A stretch of 64,000 nt of DNA from Mycobacterium paraseoulense (GCF_010731655.1 NZ_AP022619.1:4092001-4156000); one strand, 5' to 3'. Counted from the first letter of the stretch, positions 12,010-25,359 are shown. Numbers and translations are program-made. The notes: generated by a model from the sequence alone, not told the origin.

Positions 12010-12570
12010 CTAGCCGTAGGTGTCGCGCGGACCCCTTCCGGCGATGTGGCGCGGCCCCTTGCGCCACGACGGTGCCGCCGGCCCGGTGATCTTCAGCGAC
12101 GTCACCACCCCGTTGCCGACGGCGGCGGCGATCTTGGCCAGCAGCTGCGACTGGATCATCCGTAACTGGGTGGCCCACGCGGTCGATTCCGCTGTCACGC
12201 TCAGCACGCCATCGCTCAGTGCGGTCGGCGTCGCGTGGTCGGCGATCTGCGCGCCCACCACCGACGACCAGTTGCCGAGTACCGTGCCTTCGGCCACCTG
12301 CGTCGACCAACCGCGCTTCTTGGCCAAGTCGCGCGCCAACCTGCCCAACGGCTGGGGATCGCGCGCGTCGGGCCCCGGGCCCGACCAGCTTCGTCGCTGT
12401 CCGGCCACACGGCGGGCGACTCGTGGCGTCGAGTGCCCCCGCCCGGCATCCTTTCCCTGCGCCCGCGCCGCGGCGCGCGCCTCCTCGAGGGTGCGCCGGA
12501 CCATGTCCATCCCGCGCAGCAGGCCCTGATCCCCGGCGCCGGCCGATTCTTGCTCGTCGCCGCCGGTCAT
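12010..12570 (-). CDS. dciA: DciA-type helicase-loading protein (DUF721, Rv0004-type)
   Basis: The 186-residue protein has a basic N-terminal region (about 25-75, [18 protein letters not shown] ... [10 protein letters not shown]). A DUF721/DciA domain follows (about 85-170, [20 protein letters not shown] ... [15 protein letters not shown]). DciA interacts with the replicative helicase DnaB and helps load it. The ATG at 12570 overlaps the recF stop by 4 bp (ATGA); a longer in-frame reading to 12831 only mirrors recF. The dnaN-recF-dciA-gyrB order is conserved in mycobacteria. Confidence 0.9.
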   Translation of the reverse strand: MTGGDEQESAGAGDQGLLRGMDMVRRTLEEARAAARAQGKDAGRGHSTPRVARRVAGQRRSWSGPGPDARDPQPLGRLARDLAKKRGWSTQVAEGTVLGNWSSVVGAQIADHATPTALSDGVLSVTAESTAWATQLRMIQSQLLAKIAAAVGNGVVTSLKITGPAAPSWRKGPRHIAGRGPRDTYG

Positions 12571-13724
12571 GACCGCACCGCCGAGACCCGACCCAGATCG
12601 TCGTCCCGCAATTCGATGTTCACCTGCGTGGCGGCCCAGTCCGCCGGGACGTCTTCGACCACCGCCGCCGTGACCAACACCTGCTCCGCCGATTCCGCTA
12701 CCGTCGCCAAGGCCCGCCGCCGGGCCGCATCCAGTTCGGCGAAGACGTCGTCGAGTAACAGCACCGGTTCGGTCCCGTCGGCGCGCAGCAACTCGTACGA
12801 CGCCAGCCGTAACGCCACCGCGAAAGACCATGATTCCCCATGGCTGGCAAAACCTTTCGCCGGTTGATCACCCAACCAGAGCTCTAGATCATCGCGATGC
12901 GGGCCCACCAGACACATCCCACGGTCGAGCTCGGCGTCGCGGCGTTCCGCCAACGCCGCCAGCAGCGCTGCCTCGAGGAATGCCCGGTCGCCACCGCCCA
13001 TGTCAGCCGGCGCCTGTGCGCCAAGGCTGGTGCGGTAGGAGATCGTCGCCGGCCGCGATGCCGGTGCCAGCAGCTGGTAAGCCTTTTCCACCTCGGGCGC
13101 CAACTCGTTCACCAGGTCGATCCGCGCGGCCATCAACCCGGCGCCGTACTCGGCCAACCGGCTGTCCCATACATCGAGGGTGTCCAGGGCGCCGCGGTCA
13201 CCACGGTGCCGTATCCCGGAGGCGGATTTGAGCAACGCCGTGCGTTGCCGCAGAACTTTTTCGTAATCCGCGCGCACCGCGGCGACGGTCGGGCGCCGCA
13301 CCGTCGCCAGATCATCGAGATAGCGCCGCCGGTCCGCCGGGTCCCCCCGCACCAAAGCCAAGTCCTCGGGGGCGAACAGCACGGCGCGCAACACCCCGAT
13401 CACCTCGCGCGTGCTGCGCACCGGTGACCGATTCAGCCGTGCCTTGTTCGCGCGCCCCGCCGCGATCTCCAGGTCGATGGCGCATTCCCTGCCCTCGTTG
13501 ACCACGATCGTCGAAACCACCGCACGGTCGGCGCCCGCCCTGATCAGCGGCGTATCGGTGCCCACGCGGTGCGACCCCAACGTCGTCGAAAACCACAGCG
13601 CCTCGATGAGATTGGTTTTACCAAATCCGTTCGAGCCGACGAACACCGTCCGGCCCGGCTCCAACTCGAGGTCGGCGTGCGCCCAGGACCGGAAATCACG
13701 CAGTCCCAAATGCCGGACGTACAC
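12567..13724 (-). CDS. recF: DNA replication/repair protein RecF
   Basis: The 385-residue SMC-like ATPase helps load RecA at gapped DNA. The Walker [15 protein letters not shown] (about 31-44), the signature near the C-terminus and the Walker [13 protein letters not shown] are intact. It starts with GTG at 13724, immediately after the dnaN stop codon with no gap, so translation is probably coupled to dnaN. It overlaps dciA by 4 bp. Confidence 0.97.
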   Translation of the reverse strand: MYVRHLGLRDFRSWAHADLELEPGRTVFVGSNGFGKTNLIEALWFSTTLGSHRVGTDTPLIRAGADRAVVSTIVVNEGRECAIDLEIAAGRANKARLNRSPVRSTREVIGVLRAVLFAPEDLALVRGDPADRRRYLDDLATVRRPTVAAVRADYEKVLRQRTALLKSASGIRHRGDRGALDTLDVWDSRLAEYGAGLMAARIDLVNELAPEVEKAYQLLAPASRPATISYRTSLGAQAPADMGGGDRAFLEAALLAALAERRDAELDRGMCLVGPHRDDLELWLGDQPAKGFASHGESWSFAVALRLASYELLRADGTEPVLLLDDVFAELDAARRRALATVAESAEQVLVTAAVVEDVPADWAATQVNIELRDDDLGRVSAVRS

Positions 13725-14924
13725 CTATCCGGGCAACCGAACTGGCATCAACAGGTAGACGTAGTCCGTCGGCAGCGCCGCGAAGGGTCCGTTTCCGGTC
13801 GGAGAACTGTCGTCGGCCGAGGCGGGCCGCAGCAGCGCCGGCTTGCCCGGGGTCGTGAAGCCGAACGACACCCGCTCCGAATGCACCGCGGCCAGCCCGT
13901 CGGTCAGGTACGTCGGGTTGAACGCGATCGTCAAGGGTTCGCCGACGAAATCGACGGCGAGGTCTTCCTCGGCCCGGCCCACATCGTCGGCGCCCGCGGA
14001 CAGCCGCAGCGAGCCCTCGGAGAATTCCATCCGAACCTGGGCGCCCCGATCGGCCACCAACGCCACCAGCTTGATGGCCTCGGTCAGCTCGGCCACGTTT
14101 ATCGTCGCCACCGCCGTGTGCTCGGCCGGCAATAGTTGGCGGAACTTCGGGAACTCCGCGTCGAGCAGCCGCGTGGTGCTCCGCTTGCCGTTCCCGCTGA
14201 TCCCGAGCAGCCCGTCCTTGCCGACCCCGCTGCCGGCGCCCAATGACAACCGAACCTCGGAACCGTCGGCGCCGGCCCTGGCCGCCTCGGCCAACGTTTT
14301 CGCCGGCACCAGCACGGCGGCTTCGATGTCGGCTGACGACGCCGACCAGGTCAGCTCACGCACCGCCAGGCGGAACCGGTCGGTCGCCGCCAAAACCACG
14401 GTGTTACCCGAGATCTCGACCCGAATCCCGGTCAACATCGGCAACGTGTCATCCCGGCCGGCCGCGATGGCCACCTGGCTGATCGCCTCCGCGAAAAGAT
14501 CGGCGGGCAGCGTGCCGGTCTCGTCCGGTAACCCCGGCAGCGTCGGGTAATCCTCGACGGCCATGGTCGGCAGCGAGAATCTCGCGCTTCCGCAGTTCAG
14601 CGCGACCCGATTGCCGTCGACGTAGAAGTCGACAGGCTTGTTCGGCAACGCCCGGGTGATATCGGACAACAACCTTCCCGACACCAAAACGCTTCCGGGA
14701 GAAGCGATTTCGGCAGCAACCTGCGCTTCGGCGGAAACTTCGTAATCAAATCCCGAGATTGTCAGGCCCTCGTCGGACCCCGATAACAGCACCCCCGACA
14801 GCACCGGCACCGCCGGCCGGGTCGGCAGATTCTTCGCCACCCACGACACCGCATCGGCGAAAGACTCCCGCACCAAACGAAACTTCAAGTCGCTGAGGCC
14901 AGCTCTAGTCGTCGCCGCGTCCAT
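13725..14924 (-). CDS. dnaN: DNA polymerase III sliding clamp (beta subunit)
   Basis: The 399-residue protein forms the ring-shaped processivity clamp that tethers DNA polymerase III. The three clamp domains are recognisable: [21 protein letters not shown] at the start of domain 1, [16 protein letters not shown] in domain 2, and [14 protein letters not shown] with the C-terminal [11 protein letters not shown] in domain 3. It starts at the ATG at 14924, on the edge of the oriC gap. recF follows directly. Confidence 0.98.
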   Translation of the reverse strand: MDAATTRAGLSDLKFRLVRESFADAVSWVAKNLPTRPAVPVLSGVLLSGSDEGLTISGFDYEVSAEAQVAAEIASPGSVLVSGRLLSDITRALPNKPVDFYVDGNRVALNCGSARFSLPTMAVEDYPTLPGLPDETGTLPADLFAEAISQVAIAAGRDDTLPMLTGIRVEISGNTVVLAATDRFRLAVRELTWSASSADIEAAVLVPAKTLAEAARAGADGSEVRLSLGAGSGVGKDGLLGISGNGKRSTTRLLDAEFPKFRQLLPAEHTAVATINVAELTEAIKLVALVADRGAQVRMEFSEGSLRLSAGADDVGRAEEDLAVDFVGEPLTIAFNPTYLTDGLAAVHSERVSFGFTTPGKPALLRPASADDSSPTGNGPFAALPTDYVYLLMPVRLPG

Positions 14925-15461
14925 AGCGTCCCTTCACCTACCGAGCGATTAAAAAGTTCAGTGGCTAGCCTCTCCCCGCTAGCACGGGGCTCCGCCACGA
15001 ACGCCACTGGCACCTCGGCCAACGACGAGCGCAACGGCAGTCGAAGAACAACCGTAGATCGTCGGAGGCCATCTTGAAAGCTAATCGCGAAGCCCGACAA
15101 GGCGGGTTACCGGCGGATCCGCCATGCGCGTTGCACCGGGACTCCCCAGCGCTGTATTTCAAAGAAGAAACGACGAAGAGATCTCAGTACTAGTAATAAG
15201 GGCTGTGCATCCTGGGGACAACGACGGTTCGATGCAGCTAGGGCGTGGATCGGGCTGTGGATCACGGCGTGGACAACTGTGCGTGCGGTGTGGGGCGGCT
15301 TGGGACGAATTGCGGCTGTGAACGCGGCGACGGTTAGTGCACGGCTGATTGAGTGTGTTGTGCACAGTGCTGCCCACAATCTCTCGGTGTGGCGGGTGTG
15401 ACAACCGGGGGAGAAGTTTTTTGAAATTGATTCCCCGCGAGGGCCGACAGAACCCCAGGAT
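14925..15461. other. Chromosomal replication origin (oriC), dnaN-dnaA gap
   Basis: The 537-bp gap between dnaN and dnaA holds no credible gene and has the expected origin features. DnaA-box-like nonamers, all degenerate as is usual in mycobacteria, lie at 15213-15221 (TGGGGACAA), 15244-15252 (CGTGGATCG), 15256-15264 (TGTGGATCA), 15268-15276 (CGTGGACAA), 15358-15366 (TTGTGCACA) and 15397-15404 (TGTGACAA). A-rich or T-rich stretches at about 15153-15200 and 15413-15432 are candidate unwinding elements. A small hairpin (14974-14989) lies near the dnaN start. The location is as in M. tuberculosis; the boxes were found by eye. Confidence 0.88.
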
Positions 15462-16976
15462 TCAGCGCTTGGAGCGCTGGCGGATGCGAGTGGTGAGCTC
15501 CTTGACGTGATCGAAGACCTCACGTCGCTCGGCCATCTCGGACAAGATCTTGCGTTGGGCATACATGACCGTGGTGTGGTCCCGCCCGAACGCCTGCCCG
15601 ATCTTGGGCAATGACAGGTCGGTGAGCTCGCGGCACAGATACATGGCGATCTGGCGGGACTGCGCCAGCGCGCGGGTCTTGCCGGGTCCGCGTAGTTCTT
15701 CGACGGTGGTATCGAAGTATTCAGCGGTGGCGGCCATGATGGTCGCCGCACTGATCTGCATCGTGCTCGCGTCGGCGATCAGATCGCGTAGCACGATCTC
15801 GGCCAAGGCCTTGTCGATCGGGGTCTTGTTCAACGAGGCGAACGCGGTGACCCTGATGAGGGCGCCCTCGAGTTCGCGGATGTTGCGCTCGATGCTGCTG
15901 GCGATGAGTTCGAGGACGTCATCGGGGACGGCCAGCCGCTCCATCTGTGCCTTCTTGCGAAGGATGGCGATGCGGGTTTCGAGTTCGGGCGGCTGGACGT
16001 CGGTGATAAGACCCCACTCGAACCGGGTCCGCAGGCGGTCTTCGAGCGTGGCGAGCTGTTTGGGCGGCCGGTCCGACGAGATGACGATCTGCTTGTTGGC
16101 GTTGTGCAGGGTGTTGAAGGTATGGAAGAACTCCTCCTGGATACCTTCCTTGCCCTCGATGAACTGAATGTCATCGACCAGCAGCACGTCGACGTCGCGG
16201 TAGCTGCGCTTGAAGGCGACCTTGCGGTCGTCGCGCAGCGAGTTGATGAAGTCGTTGGTGAATTCCTCGGTGGAGACGTACTTGACGCGCATGCCCGGGA
16301 ACAGTCGCTGGGCGTAATTGCCGGCGGCGTGCAGCAGGTGGGTCTTGCCCAGCCCGGACTCGCCCCAGATGAACAGTGGGTTGTAGGCGCGCGCTGGCGC
16401 TTCGGCGATTGCCAGGGCCGCGGCGTGCGCGAAGCGGTTGGACGCACCGATGACGAACGTGTCGAAGGTGTACCGCCGGTTGAGACTGGTGCCGCCGGCG
16501 ACCGCCGGGTCAGTGGGGTGCGGACGCTCGGTGAAGTAGTTCGGCCAACTCTGCGACGCGCTGTCAACGCCCTCGCCGTTCTCGTCGGCCTCGTCCTCGG
16601 CAAACGGCGACTCGGACTGCGGGAACTGTTCCGCTTGCGGAAGGACGACATCGTCGGCGTCGTCGTCGGGGGGTGCGATGCGCACCCCCAGTTGGATCTG
16701 CTGTCCGAGCCGCCGGCTGAGGGCATCGGTGATGGGTGCGCGCAGATGACGCTCGATCTCGTTTTGCACGAAGCTGCTGGGGACCGAGAGCAGGGCGAAC
16801 CCCTCGACGATGGTCAGTGGTTGGACGAGATTGAGCCAGGCCCGCTGCTGAGGGGTGAGGGGAGTGATGAGGGTGGTGCGGTTGCCGGCGACCCCGTCCG
16901 GGGTGGATTCCCCGTTGAGCTCGGACACGACCGCGTTCCACACGGTGGTGAAACTTGAACCGGGGTCATCGGTCAA
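15462..16976 (-). CDS. dnaA: Chromosomal replication initiator DnaA
   Basis: The 504-residue AAA+ protein binds DnaA boxes and opens oriC. In order: N-terminal DnaB-interaction domain I ([20 protein letters not shown]), an acidic variable linker (about 110-160), Walker [12 protein letters not shown], Walker B LLVDDIQF, and the C-terminal DNA-binding domain with [15 protein letters not shown]. The start is taken at TTG 16976 (protein beginning [13 protein letters not shown]), with AGGGGGA 7-8 bases upstream; this matches the known mycobacterial TTG start. Upstream in-frame codons reach 17093 but run into DnaA boxes. Confidence 0.97.
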   Translation of the reverse strand: MTDDPGSSFTTVWNAVVSELNGESTPDGVAGNRTTLITPLTPQQRAWLNLVQPLTIVEGFALLSVPSSFVQNEIERHLRAPITDALSRRLGQQIQLGVRIAPPDDDADDVVLPQAEQFPQSESPFAEDEADENGEGVDSASQSWPNYFTERPHPTDPAVAGGTSLNRRYTFDTFVIGASNRFAHAAALAIAEAPARAYNPLFIWGESGLGKTHLLHAAGNYAQRLFPGMRVKYVSTEEFTNDFINSLRDDRKVAFKRSYRDVDVLLVDDIQFIEGKEGIQEEFFHTFNTLHNANKQIVISSDRPPKQLATLEDRLRTRFEWGLITDVQPPELETRIAILRKKAQMERLAVPDDVLELIASSIERNIRELEGALIRVTAFASLNKTPIDKALAEIVLRDLIADASTMQISAATIMAATAEYFDTTVEELRGPGKTRALAQSRQIAMYLCRELTDLSLPKIGQAFGRDHTTVMYAQRKILSEMAERREVFDHVKELTTRIRQRSKR

Positions 16977-17578
16977 CGACGCATCCCCCTGGTTCTCGAG
17001 CATCCCGGGTCGAAGTACAACCACGCTTGGCGACAAAGCGACTGTCCACATAGTTATACACAGGTGTGGACAGGATGAGCGTATGCGAGCCACAACCTAC
17101 CGGCGACGGCTCGTGATCTCCGTGCTGGAAGAAAACCATTGAAGGCTGTCAGGCAGCTAGTCGACCCACCATCCTCGCTTCGTTGTCGAGCGCCGTTGCA
17201 GTCTAAAACGACACTGGCAGAAGCTAACAGTTTTCCGTGCGGCTGCCAACCGTTCTGCTGCATTCCAATCGGGTTGTTTAGGGTTCGGTGGGCCTGGCTC
17301 TGCTCGACGCCGGTGAGATGGCTCCCCGGAAGGCGCCGCTGGCGGCATATCGCCGGCTGCGATCGAGCGGGTGCCTTGCGGCAGGCCAGGTTTGACCAGG
17401 GGAAGCGCGGTCAGTACCCTCAAACAGTCGCCCGAAAGTCGGCGATGCGGCTGCGACCCAGGTCTGCCTGGGGACCGCGCCGGCCAGCAGCAAGATTACC
17501 TCCGACCGACCCGCAGACGAACCTGAGCGAGACGTCTGCCGGCCGGATGGAAATGCGAGACACAACGAGGAGAACGTC
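16977..17578. other. dnaA-rpmH intergenic region
   Basis: This 602-bp divergent gap has no credible gene; open frames in it lack family features and good starts. It must hold the leftward dnaA promoter(s) and the rightward promoter of the rpmH-rnpA-yidD-yidC run. In mycobacteria this interval also belongs to the wider origin region. The DnaA-box cluster at 17042-17073 is its most distinctive element. Confidence 0.7.
17042..17073. promoter_or_regulatory. Symmetric DnaA-box cluster upstream of dnaA
   Basis: CTGTCCACA (17042-17050) and TGTGGACAG (17065-17073) form a perfect inverted pair. Between them TTATACACA (17054-17062) matches the relaxed box TTATNCACA. Three boxes within 32 bp, 66-97 bp upstream of the dnaA start, suggest a DnaA binding cluster for autoregulation or for the extended origin. 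Confidence 0.65.
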
Positions 17579-17722
17579 GTGGCCAAGGGCAAGCGGACCT
17601 TCCAGCCGAACAACCGGCGCCGAGCCCGCGTGCACGGCTTCCGGTTGCGCATGCGTACCCGCGCCGGACGCTCGATTGTGTCGAGCCGGCGCCGTAAGGG
17701 GCGCCGCGCGCTATCTGCCTGA
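17579..17722 (+). CDS. rpmH: 50S ribosomal protein L34
   Basis: The 47-residue, strongly basic ribosomal protein begins [20 protein letters not shown], the L34 signature, and ends [11 protein letters not shown]. It starts with GTG at 17579, with a GAGGAG motif 6-8 bases upstream. It heads the rpmH-rnpA-yidD-yidC cluster, conserved beside dnaA in most bacteria. The gene was read directly from the DNA because of its small size. Confidence 0.97.
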   Translation: MAKGKRTFQPNNRRRARVHGFRLRMRTRAGRSIVSSRRRKGRRALSA

Positions 17723-17745
17723 TCGCAACGTCGGGTTTTTCGGCG

Positions 17746-18108
17746 GTGCTTCCGGCACGCAACCGCATGAGGCGGTCAACGGACTTCGACGCGACGGTGA
17801 AGCACGGAACCCGCGCGGCGCAGCCCGACGTCGTCGTCCATGTTCGGCGTGCGGGCGATGGTGACGCTGCGAGGGCTCCGCGCGTCGGATTGATCGTCGG
17901 CAAGTCCGTGGGGTCGGCGGTCGAACGTCACCGGGTGTCGCGTCGGCTGCGGCACGTCGCGCGATGCGTGTTGGGTGAGCTCCACGATTCCGACCAGTTG
18001 GTGATCCGGGCGCTGCCCGGGAGTCGCACGGCATCGTCGGCGCGGTTGGAACAGGAGCTGCGGCGGGGGTTGCGACGGGCACTCGACGTGGCGGGGCGGG
18101 ACCGGTGA
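17746..18108 (+). CDS. rnpA: Ribonuclease P protein component
   Basis: The 120-residue basic protein is the protein subunit of RNase P, which matures tRNA 5' ends. The N-terminus [21 protein letters not shown] and the conserved helix [17 protein letters not shown] are present. The usual RNR motif is RHR here, as recalled for mycobacteria. It starts with GTG at 17746, 23 bp after rpmH, and overlaps the yidD start by 4 bp (GTGA). Confidence 0.93.
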   Translation: MLPARNRMRRSTDFDATVKHGTRAAQPDVVVHVRRAGDGDAARAPRVGLIVGKSVGSAVERHRVSRRLRHVARCVLGELHDSDQLVIRALPGSRTASSARLEQELRRGLRRALDVAGRDR

Positions 18109-18443
18109 GCGCGCCCGCGAGCGTCGGCCATACGTTGTGCGCGGCGGTGGTGCGCGGGCTTGTCTCGGTGATCCAGCTGTACCGGCATATGGTCTCGCCA
18201 CTGAGACCGGCCACATGTCGCTTCGTTCCAACGTGCAGCCAGTACGCGGTCGAGGCGCTGACCGAGTACGGCTTGGTGCGGGGGAGTTGGTTGGCCGCGG
18301 TCCGGCTCGCGAAGTGCGGACCATGGCATAGGGGCGGATGGGATCCGATACCGGAGCGCCCGGGATGCCAAGAGAACTTCGAAGACGCCAGCGACGCGTG
18401 GCCCCACCCGGCGGCGCGAGGGGAGAGTGGAACTCTTGTTTGA
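18105..18443 (+). CDS. yidD: Membrane protein insertion efficiency factor YidD
   Basis: The 112-residue protein has the YidD core: [30 protein letters not shown] and [16 protein letters not shown], with the three conserved cysteines. YidD is a small membrane-associated protein that assists insertion by YidC, whose gene follows with a 17-bp overlap. The GTG at 18105 overlaps the rnpA stop. Confidence 0.93.
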   Translation: MSAPASVGHTLCAAVVRGLVSVIQLYRHMVSPLRPATCRFVPTCSQYAVEALTEYGLVRGSWLAAVRLAKCGPWHRGGWDPIPERPGCQENFEDASDAWPHPAARGESGTLV

Positions 18444-19536
18444 TTTCTTTAGCCTCGACTTCGTCTACTACCCGGTGTCGTGGATTATGTGGGCCTGGTA
18501 CAAGCTGTTCGCCGCGATGTTGGGGCCGTCCAACTTCTTCGCGTGGGCCCTGTCGGTGATGTTCCTGGTCTTCAGTCTGCGTGCGCTGCTGTACAAGCCG
18601 TTCGTCCGGCAGATCCGCACCACCCGCCAGATGCAGGAACTGCAACCACAGATCAAGGCGCTGCAGAAGAAGTACGGCAAGGACCGCCAGCGGATGGCGC
18701 TGGAGATGCAGAAGCTGCAACGCGAGCACGGGTTCAACCCCATCCTCGGCTGCCTGCCGATGCTCGCGCAGATCCCGGTCTTCATCGGCCTGTATCACGT
18801 GCTGCGGTCGTTCAACCGGACCACGGGAGGCTTCGGTCAGCCCCACCTGTCGGTGGCTCAGAACAGGCTGACCGGAAACTACGTCTTCAGCCCGACGGAC
18901 GTCGGGCACTTCCTGGACGCCAACCTTTTCGGCGCACCGATCGGCGCCTTCATGACGCAGCGGACCGGGCTGGACGCGTTCACCTACTTCAGCCGGCCGG
19001 CGGTCATCGCGGTCGGGGCGCCGGTGATGATCCTGGCCGGCATAGCGACGTACTTCAACAGCCGGGCCTCGGTGGCGCGACAGAGCCCGGAAGCCGCGGC
19101 CAATCCGCAGACCGCGATGATGAACAAGCTTGCGCTGTATGTGTTTCCGCTCGGCGTGGTCGTCGGTGGCCCGTTCCTGCCGCTGGCGATCATCCTGTAC
19201 TGGTTCGCCAACAACATCTGGACGTTCGGTCAGCAGCACTACGTGTTCGGGATGATCGAAAAAGAGGACGAGGCCAAGAAGCGGGAAGCGCTGGAGCGAC
19301 GAGCGGCCAACGCACCGGCGCCGGGGGCCAAACCCAAGCGGAACGCCAAGGCGGGACAGCCGGGTGGTAACGGGTCGTCGACCGCGGGGGAGGAAGAGGC
19401 GGAGTCCGACGCCGCCGACGGGGACGCGGCGGCCGCGAAGCCCCCGCCGCCCAAGCCGAATCCGGGTGGCCAAAACGGTGGAACCGCCAACCGCACCCCG
19501 CGGCCCGGGGCGCGACCCAAGAGACGCAAACGCTGA
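18427..19536 (+). CDS. yidC: Membrane protein insertase YidC
   Basis: The 369-residue insertase has the Gram-positive/actinobacterial layout. An N-terminal helix region ([15 protein letters not shown]) and TM2 precede a cytoplasmic coiled coil (about 60-100, [21 protein letters not shown]). The [23 protein letters not shown] segment and further helices follow, and a basic, Ala/Pro-rich tail ends the protein. It inserts membrane proteins alone or with SecYEG. Start GTG at 18427. Confidence 0.96.
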   Translation: MELLFDFFSLDFVYYPVSWIMWAWYKLFAAMLGPSNFFAWALSVMFLVFSLRALLYKPFVRQIRTTRQMQELQPQIKALQKKYGKDRQRMALEMQKLQREHGFNPILGCLPMLAQIPVFIGLYHVLRSFNRTTGGFGQPHLSVAQNRLTGNYVFSPTDVGHFLDANLFGAPIGAFMTQRTGLDAFTYFSRPAVIAVGAPVMILAGIATYFNSRASVARQSPEAAANPQTAMMNKLALYVFPLGVVVGGPFLPLAIILYWFANNIWTFGQQHYVFGMIEKEDEAKKREALERRAANAPAPGAKPKRNAKAGQPGGNGSSTAGEEEAESDAADGDAAAAKPPPPKPNPGGQNGGTANRTPRPGARPKRRKR

Positions 19537-19615
19537 CAAGGGGACACAGCCGGAGCGGGTCGCCTTGGCATGGTGACCCCGAGGGCAGGGACCCGCGGAT
19601 GAGGGAGAGAAAGAC

Positions 19616-21980
<2,365 letters not shown>

Positions 21981-22003
21981 CCACCATCCGTGAAGGGACG
22001 ACG

Positions 22004-22987
22004 ATGACGCAGCCGTTACGCAAGAAGGGTGGCCTCGGCCGGGGCCTGGCTTCGCTGATCCCGACTGGTCCCGCCGAGGGCGACTCGGGTCCCGCGACGC
22101 TCGGTCCGCGGATGGGTGACGCGGCGGCGGACGTGTTGATCGGGGGACCGGGGCCCGACCTGGCGCCGGCGGGCGCGGTGTATCGCGAGATCGCGCCGGC
22201 CGATATCGAGCCCAACCCGCGTCAGCCCCGGCAGGTGTTCGACGACGAGGCGCTGTCCGAGTTGGTGCACTCCATCCGCGAGTTCGGTCTGCTGCAGCCG
22301 ATCGTGGTGCGGGCGGTGCCCGGCGCCAAGACGGGACCGCGGTATCAGATCGTGATGGGGGAGCGACGCTGGCGGGCGGCCCAAGAGGCGGGGCTCGCCA
22401 CCATCCCCACCATCGTGCGCGAGACCGGTGACGACAATCTGCTCCGCGACGCCCTCCTGGAGAACATTCACCGGGTGCAGCTGAACCCGTTGGAAGAGGC
22501 GGCGGCATACCAGCAGCTGCTCGACGAGTTCGGCGTCACCCACGACGAACTTGCCTCACGCATCGGCCGCTCGCGGCCGTTGATCACCAACATGATCCGG
22601 TTGCTGAAACTGCCGATCCCCGTGCAGCGGCGGGTGGCCGCCGGCGTGCTCTCGGCCGGTCACGCCCGCGCCCTGCTCTCGCTGGAAGCCGGTCCCGAGG
22701 CGCAAGAGGAACTGGCCAGCCGGATCGTTGCGGAAGGGTTGTCGGTGCGGGCGACCGAGGAGGCGGTCACGCTGGCCAACCGCGCCGGCGCGACCACCCC
22801 GGCACCCCAGCGGCGCAAGCCGATCCAGATGCCCGGCCTGCAGGAGGTCGCCGAGCGGCTGTCCAACGCCTTCGATACGCGGGTGACGGTGAGCCTGGGC
22901 AAGCGAAAGGGCAAGATCGTCGTGGAGTTCGGCTCCGTGGACGATTTGCAGCGGATCATCGACATGATGACCGCCGCGAAGGCCTAA
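22004..22987 (+). CDS. parB: Chromosome partitioning protein ParB
   Basis: The 327-residue CTPase and DNA clamp binds parS and spreads on DNA. The N-terminus [15 protein letters not shown] is the ParA-stimulating motif. The ParB/Srx domain follows ([48 protein letters not shown]), then the helix-turn-helix ([26 protein letters not shown]) and a C-terminal dimerisation domain ([20 protein letters not shown]). The ATG at 22004 has GAAGGGA upstream and follows parA by 23 bp. Confidence 0.96.
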   Translation: MTQPLRKKGGLGRGLASLIPTGPAEGDSGPATLGPRMGDAAADVLIGGPGPDLAPAGAVYREIAPADIEPNPRQPRQVFDDEALSELVHSIREFGLLQPIVVRAVPGAKTGPRYQIVMGERRWRAAQEAGLATIPTIVRETGDDNLLRDALLENIHRVQLNPLEEAAAYQQLLDEFGVTHDELASRIGRSRPLITNMIRLLKLPIPVQRRVAAGVLSAGHARALLSLEAGPEAQEELASRIVAEGLSVRATEEAVTLANRAGATTPAPQRRKPIQMPGLQEVAERLSNAFDTRVTVSLGKRKGKIVVEFGSVDDLQRIIDMMTAAKA

Positions 22988-23254
22988 CCCGCCATACGCT
23001 GTAATTACGTCACTGTGACATCGGAGCGGTTGCGGCTCGGCAACAAGGGGTTCTCGGCGCCGTAGGATTACGAAAGCGCATGCGTTCCAATCATTTTCGG
23101 TAACAACCCGGTCGGGACGGTAACGCACCGGGGCGTCCCGGTGCCGTGATCGGCGCCTCGACGGCAAAGCTGGCCCGATTGCGACTTACTCTCCTATCCT
23201 GGAGGGGTTGCCGGCGCAAATTGGCTGCAGCACCGCACAGGAGCCAGGAGGCTA

Positions 23255-24007
23255 GTGTCCGCTCGAATCACACCGCTGCGCCTCGAGGCCTTCGAACAGC
23301 TTCCCAAGCATGCTCGCCGCTGCGTGTATTGGGAGGTCGATCCAGCGATCCTCGGTGACCAGGACCACCTCGCCGACCCGGAATTCGAGAAGGAAGCCTG
23401 GTTGTCGATGGTGATGCTGGAGTGGGGCTCGTGCGGCCAGGTCGCCACCGCGGCCACCGACGACCGAAGCCAAAGCGAGCCCCCCTGCCTGGGCTACGTC
23501 TTCTACGCACCGCCGCGGGCGGTGCCCCGAGCGCAGCGGTTTCCCACGGCCCCGGTCTCCGCGGACGCCGTGCTGCTCACGTCGATGGGCGTCGAGCCCG
23601 GTCAGGCCACCGACGATCTGCCGCACGGTCTTCTCGCCCGGGTGATCGACGAACTGGTCCGCCGTGGGGTCCGGGCGCTGGAAGCCTTCGGCCGCACCCC
23701 GGCGGCCTCGGAACTGCAGGACCCGCTGACCGCGAGCCCGGATGTGCGGCCGGTGTTGGAGGCCGTCGGTGACTGTTCGGTGGACCACTGCGTCATCGAC
23801 GCGGAGTTCTTGAAGGACGCGGGTTTTGTTGTGGTGGCGCCACATCCGTACTTCCCGCGGCTGCGGCTCGAGCTGGACAAGGGCCTCGGTTGGAAGGCCG
23901 AAGTCGAGGCGGCCCTAGAACGCCTGCTGGAAAACGCGCAGCTGCAAGAGCCGGTCGGAGCCGGGTCGGTGGCGGGAAATACGTTGCGCGGCGCCGAGAT
24001 CGGCTAG
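23255..24007 (+). CDS. Conserved hypothetical protein, GNAT-like (Rv3916c-type)
   Basis: The 250-residue soluble protein is located as M. tuberculosis Rv3916c, downstream of parB. Features include HARRCVYWEVDP near the start, PCLGYVFYAPPRAVPRAQRFPTAPVSADAVLLTSMGVEP in the middle and DAGFVVVAPHPYFPRLRLELD near the end. This layout resembles acetyltransferase-like proteins, but no acetyl-CoA loop is clear enough to assert activity. The GTG at 23255 follows GGAGCCAGGAGG. It converges on cwlM with a 4-bp overlap of the stop codons. Confidence 0.8.
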   Translation: MSARITPLRLEAFEQLPKHARRCVYWEVDPAILGDQDHLADPEFEKEAWLSMVMLEWGSCGQVATAATDDRSQSEPPCLGYVFYAPPRAVPRAQRFPTAPVSADAVLLTSMGVEPGQATDDLPHGLLARVIDELVRRGVRALEAFGRTPAASELQDPLTASPDVRPVLEAVGDCSVDHCVIDAEFLKDAGFVVVAPHPYFPRLRLELDKGLGWKAEVEAALERLLENAQLQEPVGAGSVAGNTLRGAEIG

Positions 24008-25224
24008 GAGCCGCCGAGCCGGCTGGTGCGCTCCACCGACAGTTCGTGGGCCAGGAGTTCGGCGAAGGTGAACGTCCCGGTGGGCCGATCGTTTTTGCCC
24101 AGCAGGTAGAGCCGTTTGACCGCGGCGAGGATGCCTTCGGCGATGGCGTCGCGCGTTTGCGTCGAGGTCAGCATCGCACGATCCTGCGGGTTGGTGATGT
24201 AGCCGACGTCAACCTGTACGGTCGGCATCCGGGTCAGGCGCAACAGATCCCAGGTCCGGCCGTGCGTCCGGCAATCCCGTAACCCCGTGCGGGCCACGAC
24301 CTCTCGTTGGATGAAGTCGGCGAGATTGCGCCCGATCGTGGACACCGAGCCGTGCGAGTTGCCGAAGTGAAAGGAAGCGACCCCGTTGGCCGCGGCGCTG
24401 GGCTGACTCTCGCAGCGCAAACTGATCATCAGGTCCGCGCCGACATTGTTGGCGGTGGCGGCGCGCTCGGCGTCGGACGGGCTGCGGTTGACCGGCCGCG
24501 ACAAGAACGTTTCCATCCCGATGGCGGTCATTCGCCCCTCGAGTCGGCTTGCCAAGTCCCACAACACATCGGCTTCGCTGACCGGTCCCGACGGACCCTG
24601 CATCAGCTCGCCGAGATCGGTGCCGCCGCGGCCCGGATCGATGATGATCCGCTTGCCCGACAGCTTGGGCCCCGATCGGCGCACCAGTTCTTCCTCGCGG
24701 ATCGCGTGCGGTGAACCGCCGGTGACGCGGGAGCTCAGAAAGTACAAGGAGCGCAACGTTTCCGGGCCACAGATGCCGTCGGCGGCGAGCCCGTACTCAC
24801 GCTGGTACGACATCAGCGCATTGTGCGTCTGCAACCCGAAGTGCCCGTCGACCAGTCCGGTGTAGAAACCGAGGTCTTGGAGGCGGGCCTGCAGGCTGGC
24901 GACGTCGTCGCCATAGAGCGGTGCGCCGAATTGGTGATACAGCGTGCGCGCGCCGAGCCGGTACGACGCTTCCTTCAACGCGCGATAGGTGGCCTCGCCG
25001 ACGATGCCGTCGACCAGCAGGCCGCGGTGCTGCTGGAAGGCGCGCACCGCCTGGTCGAGTTCGGTGTCGAAGAGCTCGGCGGGCACCTGCCGGCCGGTCG
25101 CGAGGTCGTCCTCGGGGCCGTCGAGCAGCCCTAGCGCCGCCAACGTAGCCCGGATTTCGGTCACAGCCGCGCTGCGGTCACCACAGCGCAGCGCATCGCC
25201 GTGTTCACGGCGCGGACTCGACAT
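24004..25224 (-). CDS. cwlM: CwlM, amidase-fold regulator of peptidoglycan precursor synthesis
   Basis: The 406-residue protein has two N-terminal peptidoglycan-binding-type domains (about 15-80 and 100-160) and a C-terminal amidase_3 fold (about 185-370). Two zinc-ligand histidines of active amidases are replaced: DPGRGG in place of DPGHGG, and ISLRCE where a histidine is expected. This fits the known non-enzymatic role: PknB-phosphorylated CwlM activates MurA. The phosphorylation site known from M. tuberculosis, T382 in RPTGTFTF, is conserved. The ATG at 25224 matches the family length; no signal peptide is seen. Confidence 0.93.
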   Translation of the reverse strand: MSSPRREHGDALRCGDRSAAVTEIRATLAALGLLDGPEDDLATGRQVPAELFDTELDQAVRAFQQHRGLLVDGIVGEATYRALKEASYRLGARTLYHQFGAPLYGDDVASLQARLQDLGFYTGLVDGHFGLQTHNALMSYQREYGLAADGICGPETLRSLYFLSSRVTGGSPHAIREEELVRRSGPKLSGKRIIIDPGRGGTDLGELMQGPSGPVSEADVLWDLASRLEGRMTAIGMETFLSRPVNRSPSDAERAATANNVGADLMISLRCESQPSAAANGVASFHFGNSHGSVSTIGRNLADFIQREVVARTGLRDCRTHGRTWDLLRLTRMPTVQVDVGYITNPQDRAMLTSTQTRDAIAEGILAAVKRLYLLGKNDRPTGTFTFAELLAHELSVERTSRLGGS

Positions 25225-25359
25225 ACCAAAGGCCCTCCGGGACACACTGACAGGCTCGCATCTGGGCAACAGCTAACGGTCATTGTCGCAGATGCTTCCC
25301 ATATTCGGGAAAACCCCAGGCTGAACGCGGGGCGTGGTGCGGCGAACTGAAAGGACGGG

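Noticed and set aside
12571..12831. Longer N-terminus of dciA
   Set aside because: It mirrors recF coding sequence, is Gly/Arg-rich shadow composition, and the ATG at 12570 overlaps the recF stop neatly.
17139..17864. 241-codon open frame across the dnaA-rpmH gap
   Set aside because: It crosses rpmH and rnpA in another frame, has no family feature, and its composition is shadow-like.
23000..23030. Small dyad GTCAC-T-GTGAC after parB as a regulator site
   Set aside because: Too short and not placed at a clear promoter; no support for a named regulator.
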